From assembly GCA_002861595.1 (NCBI GenBank), contig PJQG01000008.1, positions 1 through 39,173 of the forward strand: DNA of 39,173 nucleotides. The letters run 5' to 3'. The translations under genes were made by a program, and so were the position numbers. Below are positions 13,688-22,066 of this stretch, one piece after another. The notes under the pieces were generated by a model. The model did no database searches. It saw only the letters and a list, made by a program, of their open reading frames with translations, and had not been told where the DNA came from. Position 1 is the first letter of the stretch, and the number at the start of each line of letters is the position of its first letter. Origin of the DNA: Actinomycetota bacterium (GTDB lineage: Bacteria; Actinomycetota; Acidimicrobiia; Acidimicrobiales; GCA-2861595).

Positions 13688-15337
13688 GTGCGCAGCTCGA
13701 GGTTGGGACTTCGTGGTATGGCGATCGCCTTGTTGGTCGCCTTGTGCGCTCTTGTCCATCCCGGCTTGCCGGCTCGCGCCGCGGGCACCACCTATTACGT
13801 CAGCCCGGACGGCAATGACAGAGCAACGGGCACGAGCCCAGGGACTGCATGGAAGACGCTCGCGAAGGTCAGCGCGGTCAAGCTGCTGCCTGGTGACCAG
13901 GTCCTCCTCGAGGGAGGCGCCACCTTCCCCGGGCTCCTCTGGATCACGCCCGACGACGCAGGCGTGGCCACGAACCCGCTCAGGGTGGGCTCGTACGGCT
14001 CCAGCCGGGCGACCATCTCGGCCGGCAACGGTGTCGGCATCTACATCCAGGACACGAGCGGGGTCGCCATATCCGGGGTGAACGTGGACGGCAGCGGTCG
14101 TACCACCAACACGGCCAGCGGGATCTACGCCCGCAACGCCCGCGCCGGCGACGTCCTGCTGCCGGGCCTCGAGCTCACCGATGTGGACGTTGGCGGGTTC
14201 GGCAAGTGGGGTGTCCTCGTCTCGGGCGAGAAAGGTCGCAGCGGGTTCAGTGACGTCCGGATGCTGAGAGTGGCCGCTCACGACAACGGGATCGGCGGGA
14301 TCCTCGTGTATTCGGCGCTCAACGCCGTCCACCGCCGGGTCGAGGTCGTGAGCTCCAGGGCCTACGCCAACCCGGGGGTCGCCGGGTTGTTGAAGAACTC
14401 CGGCAACGGGATCGTCTTCGGCAGCGTGGACGAAGGGACCATCGAGCGGTCGGTGGCCACCGCCAATGGTGGCCTCAACGACAGCAACGAAGGCGGTGCC
14501 GGCATCTGGGCCTACAACTCGAACCGAGTCACCATCCAGTTCAACGAGTCGTATGCAAACCGCACCGGCGGCAGGGTCGACGGTGGAGGATTCGACCTCG
14601 ACGAGAACGTCACCAACTCGGTGATCCAGTACAACTACTCCCACAACAACGACGGGGCGGGGTACCTCCTGGCGCAGCGCTACGCGACACTCGCCCACCA
14701 TGACAACGTGGTGCGCTACAACGTCGGGGAGAACGACGGCCGCAAGAACGGCGGGAGCGGCATCCGCGTCTGGGGCGCCGTCCGCGACGCCGAGATCTAC
14801 GGCAACACCATCTTCATGACCCGCCCGCCGACGGGCGCCTCGGAAGCCTTCTCGCTCGCCAACAACTCAAGCGGGACCTTCGTGAACGGCGTCCATCTGC
14901 GCAACAACATCTTCTCGGTGAAGGGCGTGGCGATGGTCAGCGCCACCGCCAGGGCCCTCTCCGGTGCGGTGGACCTCAGGTTCCAGGGCAACGACTACTT
15001 CGCGGGCAGCGCCAAACCGAAGCTCATATGGGGGGCCAAGACGTACTTCGGCCTTCCCGCATGGCGGTCGGGCACCGGTCAGGAGCGCCTGGACGGCGCT
15101 GATACCGGCTTGTCGGTCGATCCCGGGCTGACCAGCCCCGGAAACGGCGGAACGATCGACGGTACGGGCTCGCTGTCGAGCCTGGCCGCCTACAAGCTCC
15201 GCTCGACCTCGCCCTTGATCGCCCGGGCCCTCGACCTGACCAAGCTCTTCGGGATCGACATGGGCGGGCGCGACTTCTACGGGGGCAGCGTACCGATGGG
15301 CGCCGCCCCCGACATCGGCGCTCACGAGGCGGGCTGA
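13688..15337 (+). CDS. exported right-handed parallel beta-helix protein
   Basis: 549 residues. A GTG at 13688 is preceded by GGGGGGAG with good spacing and gives a signal peptide: RSSRLGLRG, then MAIALLVALCALVHPGLPAR and A-R-A-A before cleavage. The mature protein opens with TTYYVSPDGNDRATGTSPGT, the DUF1565/beta-helix start, and contains many short repeats rich in N, G, V and I (NNIFSVKG, NYSHNNDGAGY, NRVTIQFNESYANRTGG) typical of pectate-lyase-like coils; the C-terminus has MGAAPDIGAHEAG, seen in such proteins. Function may be polysaccharide binding or cleavage. The longer frame up to 13508 lacks a good start. It is convergent with the glycosyltransferase cluster. Confidence 0.85.
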   Translation: MRSSRLGLRGMAIALLVALCALVHPGLPARAAGTTYYVSPDGNDRATGTSPGTAWKTLAKVSAVKLLPGDQVLLEGGATFPGLLWITPDDAGVATNPLRVGSYGSSRATISAGNGVGIYIQDTSGVAISGVNVDGSGRTTNTASGIYARNARAGDVLLPGLELTDVDVGGFGKWGVLVSGEKGRSGFSDVRMLRVAAHDNGIGGILVYSALNAVHRRVEVVSSRAYANPGVAGLLKNSGNGIVFGSVDEGTIERSVATANGGLNDSNEGGAGIWAYNSNRVTIQFNESYANRTGGRVDGGGFDLDENVTNSVIQYNYSHNNDGAGYLLAQRYATLAHHDNVVRYNVGENDGRKNGGSGIRVWGAVRDAEIYGNTIFMTRPPTGASEAFSLANNSSGTFVNGVHLRNNIFSVKGVAMVSATARALSGAVDLRFQGNDYFAGSAKPKLIWGAKTYFGLPAWRSGTGQERLDGADTGLSVDPGLTSPGNGGTIDGTGSLSSLAAYKLRSTSPLIARALDLTKLFGIDMGGRDFYGGSVPMGAAPDIGAHEAG

Positions 15338-15364
15338 GGGCGGCACCGACCCCGTCCTCAGCCC
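15331..15364. terminator. inverted repeat spanning two convergent stop codons
   Basis: GGGCTGAGG at 15331-15339 is exactly complementary to CCTCAGCCC at 15356-15364, with 16 bases between. It covers the stop of the beta-helix gene (15335-15337) and the stop of the GT4 gene (15358-15360, minus). A bidirectional terminator is likely; there is no T-tract. Confidence 0.5.
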
Positions 15365-16635
15365 AGCTTCAACCCCCAGCCGGCGAGGGCGGTGGCGAGG
15401 GCCGAGCCGACAGCGTCGAGCGAGTACATGGTCTCGGCCCGAACACGGGCGGCGGCACCCATGGCCTCGGCCTCCCCGGGGGCGTCGAGCAGGCGGCCGA
15501 GCGCTCCTGCCAAGGCCTCGACGTCGCCGCAGGGGACGATGAGACCGGCATCGCCGTGGCCCAGCAGCTGGGCCACACCAGGGGCGGCGGCGGCCACGAC
15601 CGGGCGACCGCTGGCCATCGCCTCGAGCGGGGCCACGGCAAACCCCTCGTGCCGGGAAGGCAGCACGAAGACATCGGCCGCGGCCAGCCGTAGCCGGACC
15701 TCCTCTCCGCCCAGCACGTACTCGTCGCACCAGTGGACGCCAGGTGCCCCGGAGGCCGCCAGGCGCCTTCGCAAATCGGGGGAATCCGGACCGGTGCCGA
15801 GCAGGAGCAGCCGATGATCCGCGCCCGGCCGGTCCCCGCAGACCCGGCCCCAGGATTCGACGAGCACGTCGAGGCCCTTGCGGGCCACGTCCACCCGGCC
15901 GTGCCAGGCCGCAATGCGAGCGTGCGACGGCAGGCCGAGCGCCCGTCGGGCGGCCGCCCGCTCACGGGGTGCCCACCGCTCGGTGTCGATGGGGTTCGGG
16001 ATCGCGGCCACCCGGTGGGGCGAGGCCCCGTAGGTGCCGATGACCCGGTCCGCCTCGCCCTGCGAGGCGATCACCAAGCCGTCGCCACGGCGAACGGTGC
16101 GCCGGCGAAGGGCCAGGGCGAGACGGCCCCCCGGGCTACCGCCCTGGAAGGTGGCCACGACGGGGATGCCGAGCCGGCGCCCGACCAGCAGCGAGACCTC
16201 GAACCGCGTGTAGTCGTACTCCTGGCAGATGATGGCGTCAACGCCCTCGGCCCGTAGGGCATCTGTGAGGGCACGAAAGGGGGTCGCCGCCCAGCAGGCG
16301 GCTTGCTCGGCCAGCAACACGGCTCCCCGGGCACTCCGGGCCCGGCGGGCCAGGCGACGGGCCACCCGCCGGCCGCGGCGGTAGCTGCGGGGCTGGGGGA
16401 GGAGCCAGACCGGCGCGCCGGTGGGCCGATGAAGCCGGCGCTCGGGCCGACCCACCTGGCGCGACACGCACACCACGGTGGCGTCCACCCCGGCCGTCGC
16501 CAGGGCGGCCACGTACCCGAAGAGCCATCCGCCGTCCATGGCATCGCAGAACTCGTCCAGAGACACGCCGATCTCATCGAGAAAGTCTTCGATGGCGTCG
16601 CCCCAGGGCAGCAGGGCGACCAGGGGCCGAGCCAT
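15358..16635 (-). CDS. GT4-family glycosyltransferase
   Basis: 425 residues, GT-B fold. The N-terminal domain starts RPLVALLPWGDAIEDFL and includes a Rossmann-like start and the DAIICQEYDYTRFEVSLL region; the C-terminal domain has the donor-site features GRVDVARKGLDVLVE, LLLLGTGPD, and the E-x7-E motif in SRHEGFAVAPLEAMASGRPVV. Family 4 enzymes transfer sugars from nucleotide donors with retention. The substrate is not predictable. ATG at 16635 overlaps the preceding gene's stop (TGATG). The unusual D-E-I-G-V-S-L-D-E-F segment near the N-terminus, where a Gly-rich loop often lies, suggests a less common subgroup of family 4. It is last in a three-gene minus-strand glycan operon. Confidence 0.85.
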   Translation of the reverse strand: MARPLVALLPWGDAIEDFLDEIGVSLDEFCDAMDGGWLFGYVAALATAGVDATVVCVSRQVGRPERRLHRPTGAPVWLLPQPRSYRRGRRVARRLARRARSARGAVLLAEQAACWAATPFRALTDALRAEGVDAIICQEYDYTRFEVSLLVGRRLGIPVVATFQGGSPGGRLALALRRRTVRRGDGLVIASQGEADRVIGTYGASPHRVAAIPNPIDTERWAPRERAAARRALGLPSHARIAAWHGRVDVARKGLDVLVESWGRVCGDRPGADHRLLLLGTGPDSPDLRRRLAASGAPGVHWCDEYVLGGEEVRLRLAAADVFVLPSRHEGFAVAPLEAMASGRPVVAAAAPGVAQLLGHGDAGLIVPCGDVEALAGALGRLLDAPGEAEAMGAAARVRAETMYSLDAVGSALATALAGWGLKLG

Positions 16636-18662
16636 CAGCGCTTGGTCCAGCGGACCGCCGTTTCCGTCCCGAGCGCCGATGGCCGATGGAGGGCGTAGCC
16701 GGCCCACGTGAGGGGAGCCAGCGCCAGGCCGGCCGCCCTGCGCACACGACGGGGCAGCCGACTGAAGGCCACATCATGGGCGATGACCGTGAGCGGCGTG
16801 ATGAAGGTGTGGGCGGCGTCGTGGCCGGTCCCTGCCAGGCGGTCGAGCTCGGCCAGGGCGTACCCACGGCGGACGTGGCCCCAGTCGGCCATGATCTCGG
16901 CGTCGGTGGGGCAGACGCGCCGGAAGGCCCGGTAGTACGGGAACCGCCAAGCGTCGTTGGGACTGCTCAGGAGCAGCTGGCCCCCGGGCCGCAGGACGCG
17001 CCGGGCTTCGGCCACCGCCCGAGTGTCGTCGGGAATGTGCTCCAACACGTCGAACAGCGTGACCGCGTCGAAGCACTCGTCCCGGAACGGCAACCAGGTT
17101 CCGTCGGCGCAGGTGAAGTGGGATCCCGCTCCCTCGTTGACCGGGCGGTGGGCGAAGGCCCGGTCGTAGTCGGCGTTGACGATGACTGCTCCGGGGTAGA
17201 GCAGGCGCGTCAGGCCCCCCTGGCCACCGCCGACCTCGAGGATGCGACGCACCGGTCCCGGCCGGGCTATTGCGTGGATCGCCCGCATCTTCTCTCGGTA
17301 GAACATCCCAAGGGTCAGGGGCTGCTCGAAGGGGTTGGCCCGCAGGAACGCCCGCCTCGACGCCCGCCCGCCCGTGGGCTCGTCGCGCCGGGCCGGACCG
17401 GCGTACCCCAACATGGCCAGGCCCGAGGCGTACCCGGCCACCTCGGCCCGGAGCGTCGGGGAACGCCCGCGGCGCCAGTAGCGGTCGGAGGCCGCCCGGC
17501 GAAGGTAGTGACGGGGAATGGCGACGAATGCCCTGCGAAGGTTCCCGCTGTGCCGGTAGCGGCCGTACTGCACGAAGAGCGCGGCCAGATGACCCCTGGA
17601 GTAATGGCGGGCCAGATCCTGCACCTCGGCGATGTCGGAGCGATGGTGGTGGAAGACCACGGCCGTGGGCTGGTAGCGACAGGTCCAGCCCTCGGCCAGC
17701 AGCCGGTACCACAGCTCCGAGTCCTCGCTGCAGCCCGCGGCGCCGGCACCGAGCCGCTCGTCGAAGAGCCCCACACGGTCGAAGGCGGCCCTGCGCAGCG
17801 CCATGTTGGCGCCGGCCCCGACCTTCCACACCGGCGTCCCGGTCGGGCACGTGCGCGAGAACCAGCCGTGGTCGTACTCGATCGGGCGGAAGCCGCGGTT
17901 GAAGCCTCCCATGTGGCGCTCGAACACGACCTGGCCGGCGTGGTCGAGCGAAGCGGGCAGGACCAGGCCGGTGACGGACATGACGTCGTCGCGAACGAAG
18001 CCGGCGACGAGTTGGTCCAGCCAGTGGGGGTGGACGGTGGCGTCGTCGTCGGTGAAGGCCAGAACCTCTCCTCGGCTGGCCCGCACGCCGGTGTTGCGGG
18101 CAAAGCTGAGGCCCGGCCGGTCCTCCCGGACGTAGCGCACGCCGGCGGCGGCGGCGACCCGCTTGGTGGCGTCGTCGGTGGGGGCGTTGTCGACGACGAT
18201 GACCTCGTCGGGGGCGGTGCGCAGCTCGGCAACCGCGGCGAGGCACCGGCCCAATGGTGCGGGACGATCGCGCGTGCAGATGATCACGGTGGTCGACGGT
18301 GAAGAGGCGCCGGCGATGGGCCCGCCGGCTGCCGCCCGTTCCAGCACGGCGCGGGCCGACAGCAACTCGTCGAGCGGGGCCGGTGGGTCCGTCCGAGGAG
18401 CGAGGCGCTCGGGCGGCTGCTGGCGGAAGCCGCTCCGGAAGAGACGGTCGCCCACCGCCGGGGCGACGGCGCGCGCCGCCAGCTCGGCCAGCCGACGAGG
18501 GGTCACGGGCCGATCCCCGGGTCGGATGTGGATGTCGCCCAGCGGCACCTCCCGCCACCAGAACACGACGTAACACTCCACCTGGCCGCCCGGGATCCCC
18601 TCCGGGGGGAGGCCCGAGGCGAGATCCAGGTGAACGAGCTCCATCGCCGCGGTCGAGCTCAT
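16635..18662 (-). CDS. GT2 glycosyltransferase fused to a SAM methyltransferase
   Basis: 675 residues in three parts. Residues 1-120: an N-terminal domain (ELVHLDLASGLPPEG, later REVPLGDIHIRPGDRP) also seen in the next gene upstream. Residues 120-430: GT2 domain, with VIICTRDRPAPLGRCLAAV, VIVVDNAPTDD, the metal-binding aspartates in AFTDDDATVHPHWL and the acceptor-site stretch GAGANMALRRAAFDRVG followed by SEDSELWYRLL. Residues about 490-675: class I methyltransferase with ILEVGGGQGGLTRLLYPG, DVLEHIPDD and RRVLRPGGQLLLSSPND. It could add and then methylate a sugar or a glycolipid. The ATG overlaps the upstream stop (ATGA). Confidence 0.87.
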   Translation of the reverse strand: MSSTAAMELVHLDLASGLPPEGIPGGQVECYVVFWWREVPLGDIHIRPGDRPVTPRRLAELAARAVAPAVGDRLFRSGFRQQPPERLAPRTDPPAPLDELLSARAVLERAAAGGPIAGASSPSTTVIICTRDRPAPLGRCLAAVAELRTAPDEVIVVDNAPTDDATKRVAAAAGVRYVREDRPGLSFARNTGVRASRGEVLAFTDDDATVHPHWLDQLVAGFVRDDVMSVTGLVLPASLDHAGQVVFERHMGGFNRGFRPIEYDHGWFSRTCPTGTPVWKVGAGANMALRRAAFDRVGLFDERLGAGAAGCSEDSELWYRLLAEGWTCRYQPTAVVFHHHRSDIAEVQDLARHYSRGHLAALFVQYGRYRHSGNLRRAFVAIPRHYLRRAASDRYWRRGRSPTLRAEVAGYASGLAMLGYAGPARRDEPTGGRASRRAFLRANPFEQPLTLGMFYREKMRAIHAIARPGPVRRILEVGGGQGGLTRLLYPGAVIVNADYDRAFAHRPVNEGAGSHFTCADGTWLPFRDECFDAVTLFDVLEHIPDDTRAVAEARRVLRPGGQLLLSSPNDAWRFPYYRAFRRVCPTDAEIMADWGHVRRGYALAELDRLAGTGHDAAHTFITPLTVIAHDVAFSRLPRRVRRAAGLALAPLTWAGYALHRPSALGTETAVRWTKR

Positions 18663-19951
18663 TCGTACACCGGGGTGCCATCCCGATGCTGACGTCGGAT
18701 GGCGGCCGACCGCCGTTGCGAGCGCGGGTACGTGCCGGCCAGGCCGGCGACACCGCCGGCCAGCTCCGCGAACACCATCCGACGCAACACCGGTTCCGGT
18801 TCCCCAGCCGCCCGACGAAGCTCGCGCAGCTGCTGGCGCACCCACCACCACACGAGGCGCTCCAGCTTCCAGCGCTGCGAGGGGTCGGTGGTCCACGTCT
18901 TGGCCACGAAGGCCATCATCCCCGCCCCCCAGCTGCGGTACTGACGGCGAAGCCCTTCGAGGTCCCGGCGGTGGCGGTGGAAGACGAGCATCGACGGCTC
19001 GTAGACCAGGGCGTGCCCGGCCCGCACCACCCGGTAGAAGGCGTCGAGGTCACCTCCACCGGGGAGCGGCGGGCCGGTGTCGAGCGCCTCGTCGAAGCCT
19101 CCCAGGTCGATGAGGGCCTGGCGTTTGAACGCCATGTTGCAGCCGGCCCCGAAGATGCCGGCGCCCGCGGGGTACAGCGGGTTGCCGGGCTGCGCCGGCC
19201 CGGAGTAGCGCAGCTTTCGACAGCCACGACGAAAGCCACCGCGGCGTTCGAAGATCACCTGCGCCTCGCAGCCGAGCTCCGCGGGCAGCACCAGGCCGGT
19301 GACGCACCCGGCATCAGGGTTCTCCGCCAGCGCCTCGAGGAGGCCGCCGAGCCATCCGGCGTCGACCACCACGTCGTCGTCGAGGAACGCGATCACCTCC
19401 CCGGTGGCCTCGGCCAGCGCCCGGTTCCGGGCGAAGTCGAGCCCCGGCAACGGCTCCAGGCAGCGGCGCACGCCGGGCATGCCGCCGATGACGGCGGCCG
19501 TCGCGCCCGACGACGGTGCGTTCTCGACCACCACGATCTCGAAGGCATCCACCCCGCCGGCGGCGTCGCGAACGGCGAGCAGCGAGCGCAAGCACCGCCG
19601 GAGGTCGTCGGGACGGTCACGGGTGCAAATGGCAGCGGTGACACTCGGTCGGGAACGGCGAGGGAGGGGCTGTGGCGGAGGCCGCCGCTGCCCGAGCTCG
19701 GCCGCGATGACGTCGTCCACCAAGGACTGACCGGCATGCTCGGCGACCAACCGCGAAAGCTCGTCGATCGGCACCTCGGTACCGGGTTCGCGGCCTTCGA
19801 CGAGGAAGAAACCGAGGGGCCTCCGACCGCGGCGCAGGAGGACGGCGACGCCCGTCTCGTCGGCTGCCAGCGGGAGGGCCTGGAGGGGACGGGTCAACTC
19901 GATGTCGGCGATGCCGTAACGAGTGCCCGCCCGCGGGATCTTCGTTGTCAA
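18659..19951 (-). CDS. GT2 glycosyltransferase with extra N-terminal domain
   Basis: 430 residues. Residues 1-105 form a domain related in pattern to the one in the fused gene downstream (GIADIELTRPLQALP, RRPLGFFLVEG, PIDELSRLV). The GT2 core follows: AAICTRDRPDDLRRCL, IVVVENAPSS, AFLDDDVVVDAGWL with the DxD-like D-D-D, FGAGCNMAFKRQALIDLGGF, and GGDLDAFYR for the acceptor-side catalytic base region. A basic C-terminus includes WWWVRQQLRELRRA. The only start in frame near the 5' end is TTG at 19951; no good ribosome site is visible, so this start is provisional. It is divergent from the Wzm-like permease gene with 62 bases between starts. Confidence 0.85.
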   Translation of the reverse strand: MTTKIPRAGTRYGIADIELTRPLQALPLAADETGVAVLLRRGRRPLGFFLVEGREPGTEVPIDELSRLVAEHAGQSLVDDVIAAELGQRRPPPQPLPRRSRPSVTAAICTRDRPDDLRRCLRSLLAVRDAAGGVDAFEIVVVENAPSSGATAAVIGGMPGVRRCLEPLPGLDFARNRALAEATGEVIAFLDDDVVVDAGWLGGLLEALAENPDAGCVTGLVLPAELGCEAQVIFERRGGFRRGCRKLRYSGPAQPGNPLYPAGAGIFGAGCNMAFKRQALIDLGGFDEALDTGPPLPGGGDLDAFYRVVRAGHALVYEPSMLVFHRHRRDLEGLRRQYRSWGAGMMAFVAKTWTTDPSQRWKLERLVWWWVRQQLRELRRAAGEPEPVLRRMVFAELAGGVAGLAGTYPRSQRRSAAIRRQHRDGTPVYE

Positions 19952-20013
19952 ATGCCCTATTCTTGGTGATGTCGGTCGGGGGACGGCCCCGGGGGACGGC
20001 GACCGGAGTTCAG

Positions 20014-20847
20014 GTGTCTCAGCAGAGTAGCGTCGAGTGGACGGAGAACCGGGCGACGGCCGGCCGGAGAGCGCTCGATCTCGCAGAGTTGTGGGCCTAC
20101 CGCGAGCTGGTCCTCTTCCTCGCTCTGCGCGACCTCAAGGTTCGCTACCGCCAGGCGGTGTTCGGGGTGGCCTGGGCCATCTTCCAACCCCTCGCCGGCC
20201 TCGCCGTGGCCATCGTCGTCTTCCACAACCTGGCCGACATCCCAAGCGACCGGCTGCCCTATCCGGTCTTCGCTTTTCTCGGCTTCACCGTCTGGTCCTA
20301 CTTCTCGAGCAGCCTCGATGGCGCCACGGCGAGCCTGGTCGGCAACGCCTCGCTGGTGACCAAGATCTACTTCCCCCGGATGGTCGCCCCGATCGCCGCC
20401 GTGCTGCCCCGATTGGTGGACACCGCCATCGCCTTCCTCCTCCTCGGTGGCCTCATGGCCTGGTATGGCGTGACGCCGGGTCCTGCCCTCCTGCTGCTGC
20501 CGGTCTGGTTTGCCGCCCTCGTGCTCCTCGCGTTCGGCGCCGGGCTCGTCCTGGCCACGCTGAACGTCACCTACCGGGACGTGGCCAACGCCATCGGCCT
20601 GCTCACCCAGCTGTGGCTGTTCGCCAGTCCGGTCGTGTACCCGAGCAGCCTCGTCCCCGGGCGGTGGCGGTTGCTCTACGCCGTGAACCCAATGGTGGGC
20701 ATCCTGGACGGGTTCCGGTGGTCTGTGCTCGGCGCGCCCCGCCCACCTGCGGTAGACGCGGTGTCGGCGCTCACGCTGCTGGTCCTCCTGATCGGCGGCG
20801 TCCGGTACTTCCAGCGCTGCGAACGAAGATTCGCCGACGTCATCTGA
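20014..20847 (+). CDS. polysaccharide ABC exporter permease (Wzm/TagG-like)
   Basis: 277 residues with six membrane helices. The cytoplasmic N-terminus contains WAYRELVLFLALRDLKVRYR, the amphipathic gate-like segment of Wzm/TagG permeases, then QAVFGVAWAIFQPLAGLAVA; the rest shows the conserved family end (LWLFASPVVYP, LLYAVNPMVGILDGFRW). With the following ATPase it would export a lipid-linked glycan made in the cytoplasm. The GTG at 20014 has GGAG five bases upstream and is preferred to ATG 19969 or TTG 19945, which add a hydrophilic tail without homology. Its stop lies in the first copy of an 11-bp tandem repeat. Confidence 0.87.
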   Translation: MSQQSSVEWTENRATAGRRALDLAELWAYRELVLFLALRDLKVRYRQAVFGVAWAIFQPLAGLAVAIVVFHNLADIPSDRLPYPVFAFLGFTVWSYFSSSLDGATASLVGNASLVTKIYFPRMVAPIAAVLPRLVDTAIAFLLLGGLMAWYGVTPGPALLLLPVWFAALVLLAFGAGLVLATLNVTYRDVANAIGLLTQLWLFASPVVYPSSLVPGRWRLLYAVNPMVGILDGFRWSVLGAPRPPAVDAVSALTLLVLLIGGVRYFQRCERRFADVI

Positions 20848-20862
20848 TGGGCATCTGATGGG
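20841..20862 (+). repeat. 11-bp tandem duplication at the permease/ATPase junction
   Basis: CATCTGATGGG occurs twice in direct succession (20841-20851 and 20852-20862). The first copy holds the permease stop TGA, overlapping an ATG that now reads Met-Gly-Ile-stop; the second copy supplies the ATG at 20858 used by the ATPase. Before the duplication the genes would have overlapped as TGATG, like several others in the window. Confidence 0.85.
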
Positions 20863-22066
20863 CCGCAACGCCATCGAGGTCGAGCACCTCAGCAAGAGGT
20901 ACGTCCTGGGCCAGCATCACGGGGGCGGATCGCTGAGGGAAGCGGCCGGCAACGCCGCGGCCCGGCTCACACGGCGCCGGCCCACAGGTGGGCCGGAAGA
21001 GGTGTGGTCCCTCAAGGATGTTTCGCTCCAGGTGCCCGAGGGCGGGGCGCTCGGTGTGATCGGTCGGAACGGGGCGGGGAAGAGCACCCTCCTCAAGATC
21101 CTCACCCGCATCACCGAGCCCACGAGCGGCGTGACGCGCACCCGCGGGAGGGTCGGTGCCCTCTTGGAGGTCGGTACGGGGTTCCACCCGGAGTTGACGG
21201 GGAGCGAGAACGTCTACCTCAACGGCGCGGTGCTCGGCATGAGCCGCCAGGAGACGGCCCGCCGGTTCGACGAGATCGTGGACTTCTCGGGCGTCGAACG
21301 CTTCATGGACACCCCGGTCAAGCGCTACTCATCGGGCATGTACCTGCGCCTTGCCTTCGCCGTCGCCGCCCATCTCGAGGCCGACGTCATGCTCGTGGAC
21401 GAGGTGCTGGCCGTGGGCGACGCCGAGTTCCAGCGGAAGTGCCTGGGCAAGATGGCCGATGTCGAACGCAGCGGCCGCACCGTCCTGTTCGTCAGCCACA
21501 ACCTGGACGCCATCGCCCGCCTGTGCCCGACGACCCTCTGGCTCGACCAGGGCCGGGTCCAGGCCCTGGGCGACACGAAGGAGGTGCTCGACGCCTACAT
21601 CACGGCCGGGCTGTTGCCGGACAGCCGCCGCACCTTCGCGGACCGGCCCGGCGAGACCGTCGCCCTCTCGTCGGTCGCCCTCCTCGATGCCCGGGGCCAA
21701 CCGTCTGGTCTCCTGCGACGTGACGAGCCTTTCACCATCGAGGTTCGTTTCGTGGTGAGAGAGCACGTTCCCGGGCTCGACCTCTCGGTGGTCGTGCAGA
21801 CGCTGCCGGGCCTGCGGGTGCTGGACGAGGCCTGGTCGGACTCCGCGCCTCCCCACCGTGGCGAGCCTGGCGAGTACGTGGCGACCCTTCGCGTGCCGCC
21901 GGTGCTGGCCGTGGGCGAGTACACGCTCGGCCTGTGGATCGGCTCGGCATACGAAACCCTGGTCTGGGAGGCTGACGCCGGCTTCTTCCGCCTCGACGGC
22001 AGCACCATGGAACGGCCGGACCGGTTGGTACATCTCTCACTGTCCTGGGCGGTTCAGGCGTGCTGA
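20858..22066 (+). CDS. polysaccharide ABC exporter ATPase (Wzt-like) with C-terminal glycan-binding domain
   Basis: 402 residues. The ATPase part (1-245) has GVIGRNGAGKSTLLKILT, the subgroup motif VGALLEVGTGFHPELTG-SEN, the signature KRYSSGMYLRLAFA, Walker B VMLVDEVLAVGD and VLFVSHNLDAI. The modified signature S-S-G-M is normal for Wzt/TagH ATPases. Residues about 265-402 form a beta-rich domain (EPFTIEVRFVV, LDLSVVVQTL, VGEYTLGLWIG) like the Wzt C-terminal domain, which reads the terminal modification of the glycan before export. A methyltransferase-bearing gene in the same locus would fit such a cap, but that link is inference. It overlaps the next gene by seven bases. Confidence 0.9.
   Translation: MGRNAIEVEHLSKRYVLGQHHGGGSLREAAGNAAARLTRRRPTGGPEEVWSLKDVSLQVPEGGALGVIGRNGAGKSTLLKILTRITEPTSGVTRTRGRVGALLEVGTGFHPELTGSENVYLNGAVLGMSRQETARRFDEIVDFSGVERFMDTPVKRYSSGMYLRLAFAVAAHLEADVMLVDEVLAVGDAEFQRKCLGKMADVERSGRTVLFVSHNLDAIARLCPTTLWLDQGRVQALGDTKEVLDAYITAGLLPDSRRTFADRPGETVALSSVALLDARGQPSGLLRRDEPFTIEVRFVVREHVPGLDLSVVVQTLPGLRVLDEAWSDSAPPHRGEPGEYVATLRVPPVLAVGEYTLGLWIGSAYETLVWEADAGFFRLDGSTMERPDRLVHLSLSWAVQAC

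Noticed and set aside
16686-18302. A 538-codon plus-strand frame opposite the GT2-methyltransferase gene
   Set aside because: Gly/Val/Pro-rich shadow of the real gene, with no motif; the minus-strand frame has all GT2 and methyltransferase motifs.
19946-19951. TTGACA on the minus strand as a -35 element for the GT2 gene
   Set aside because: It coincides with the proposed TTG start codon, and no -10 element lies at the right distance inside the gene.
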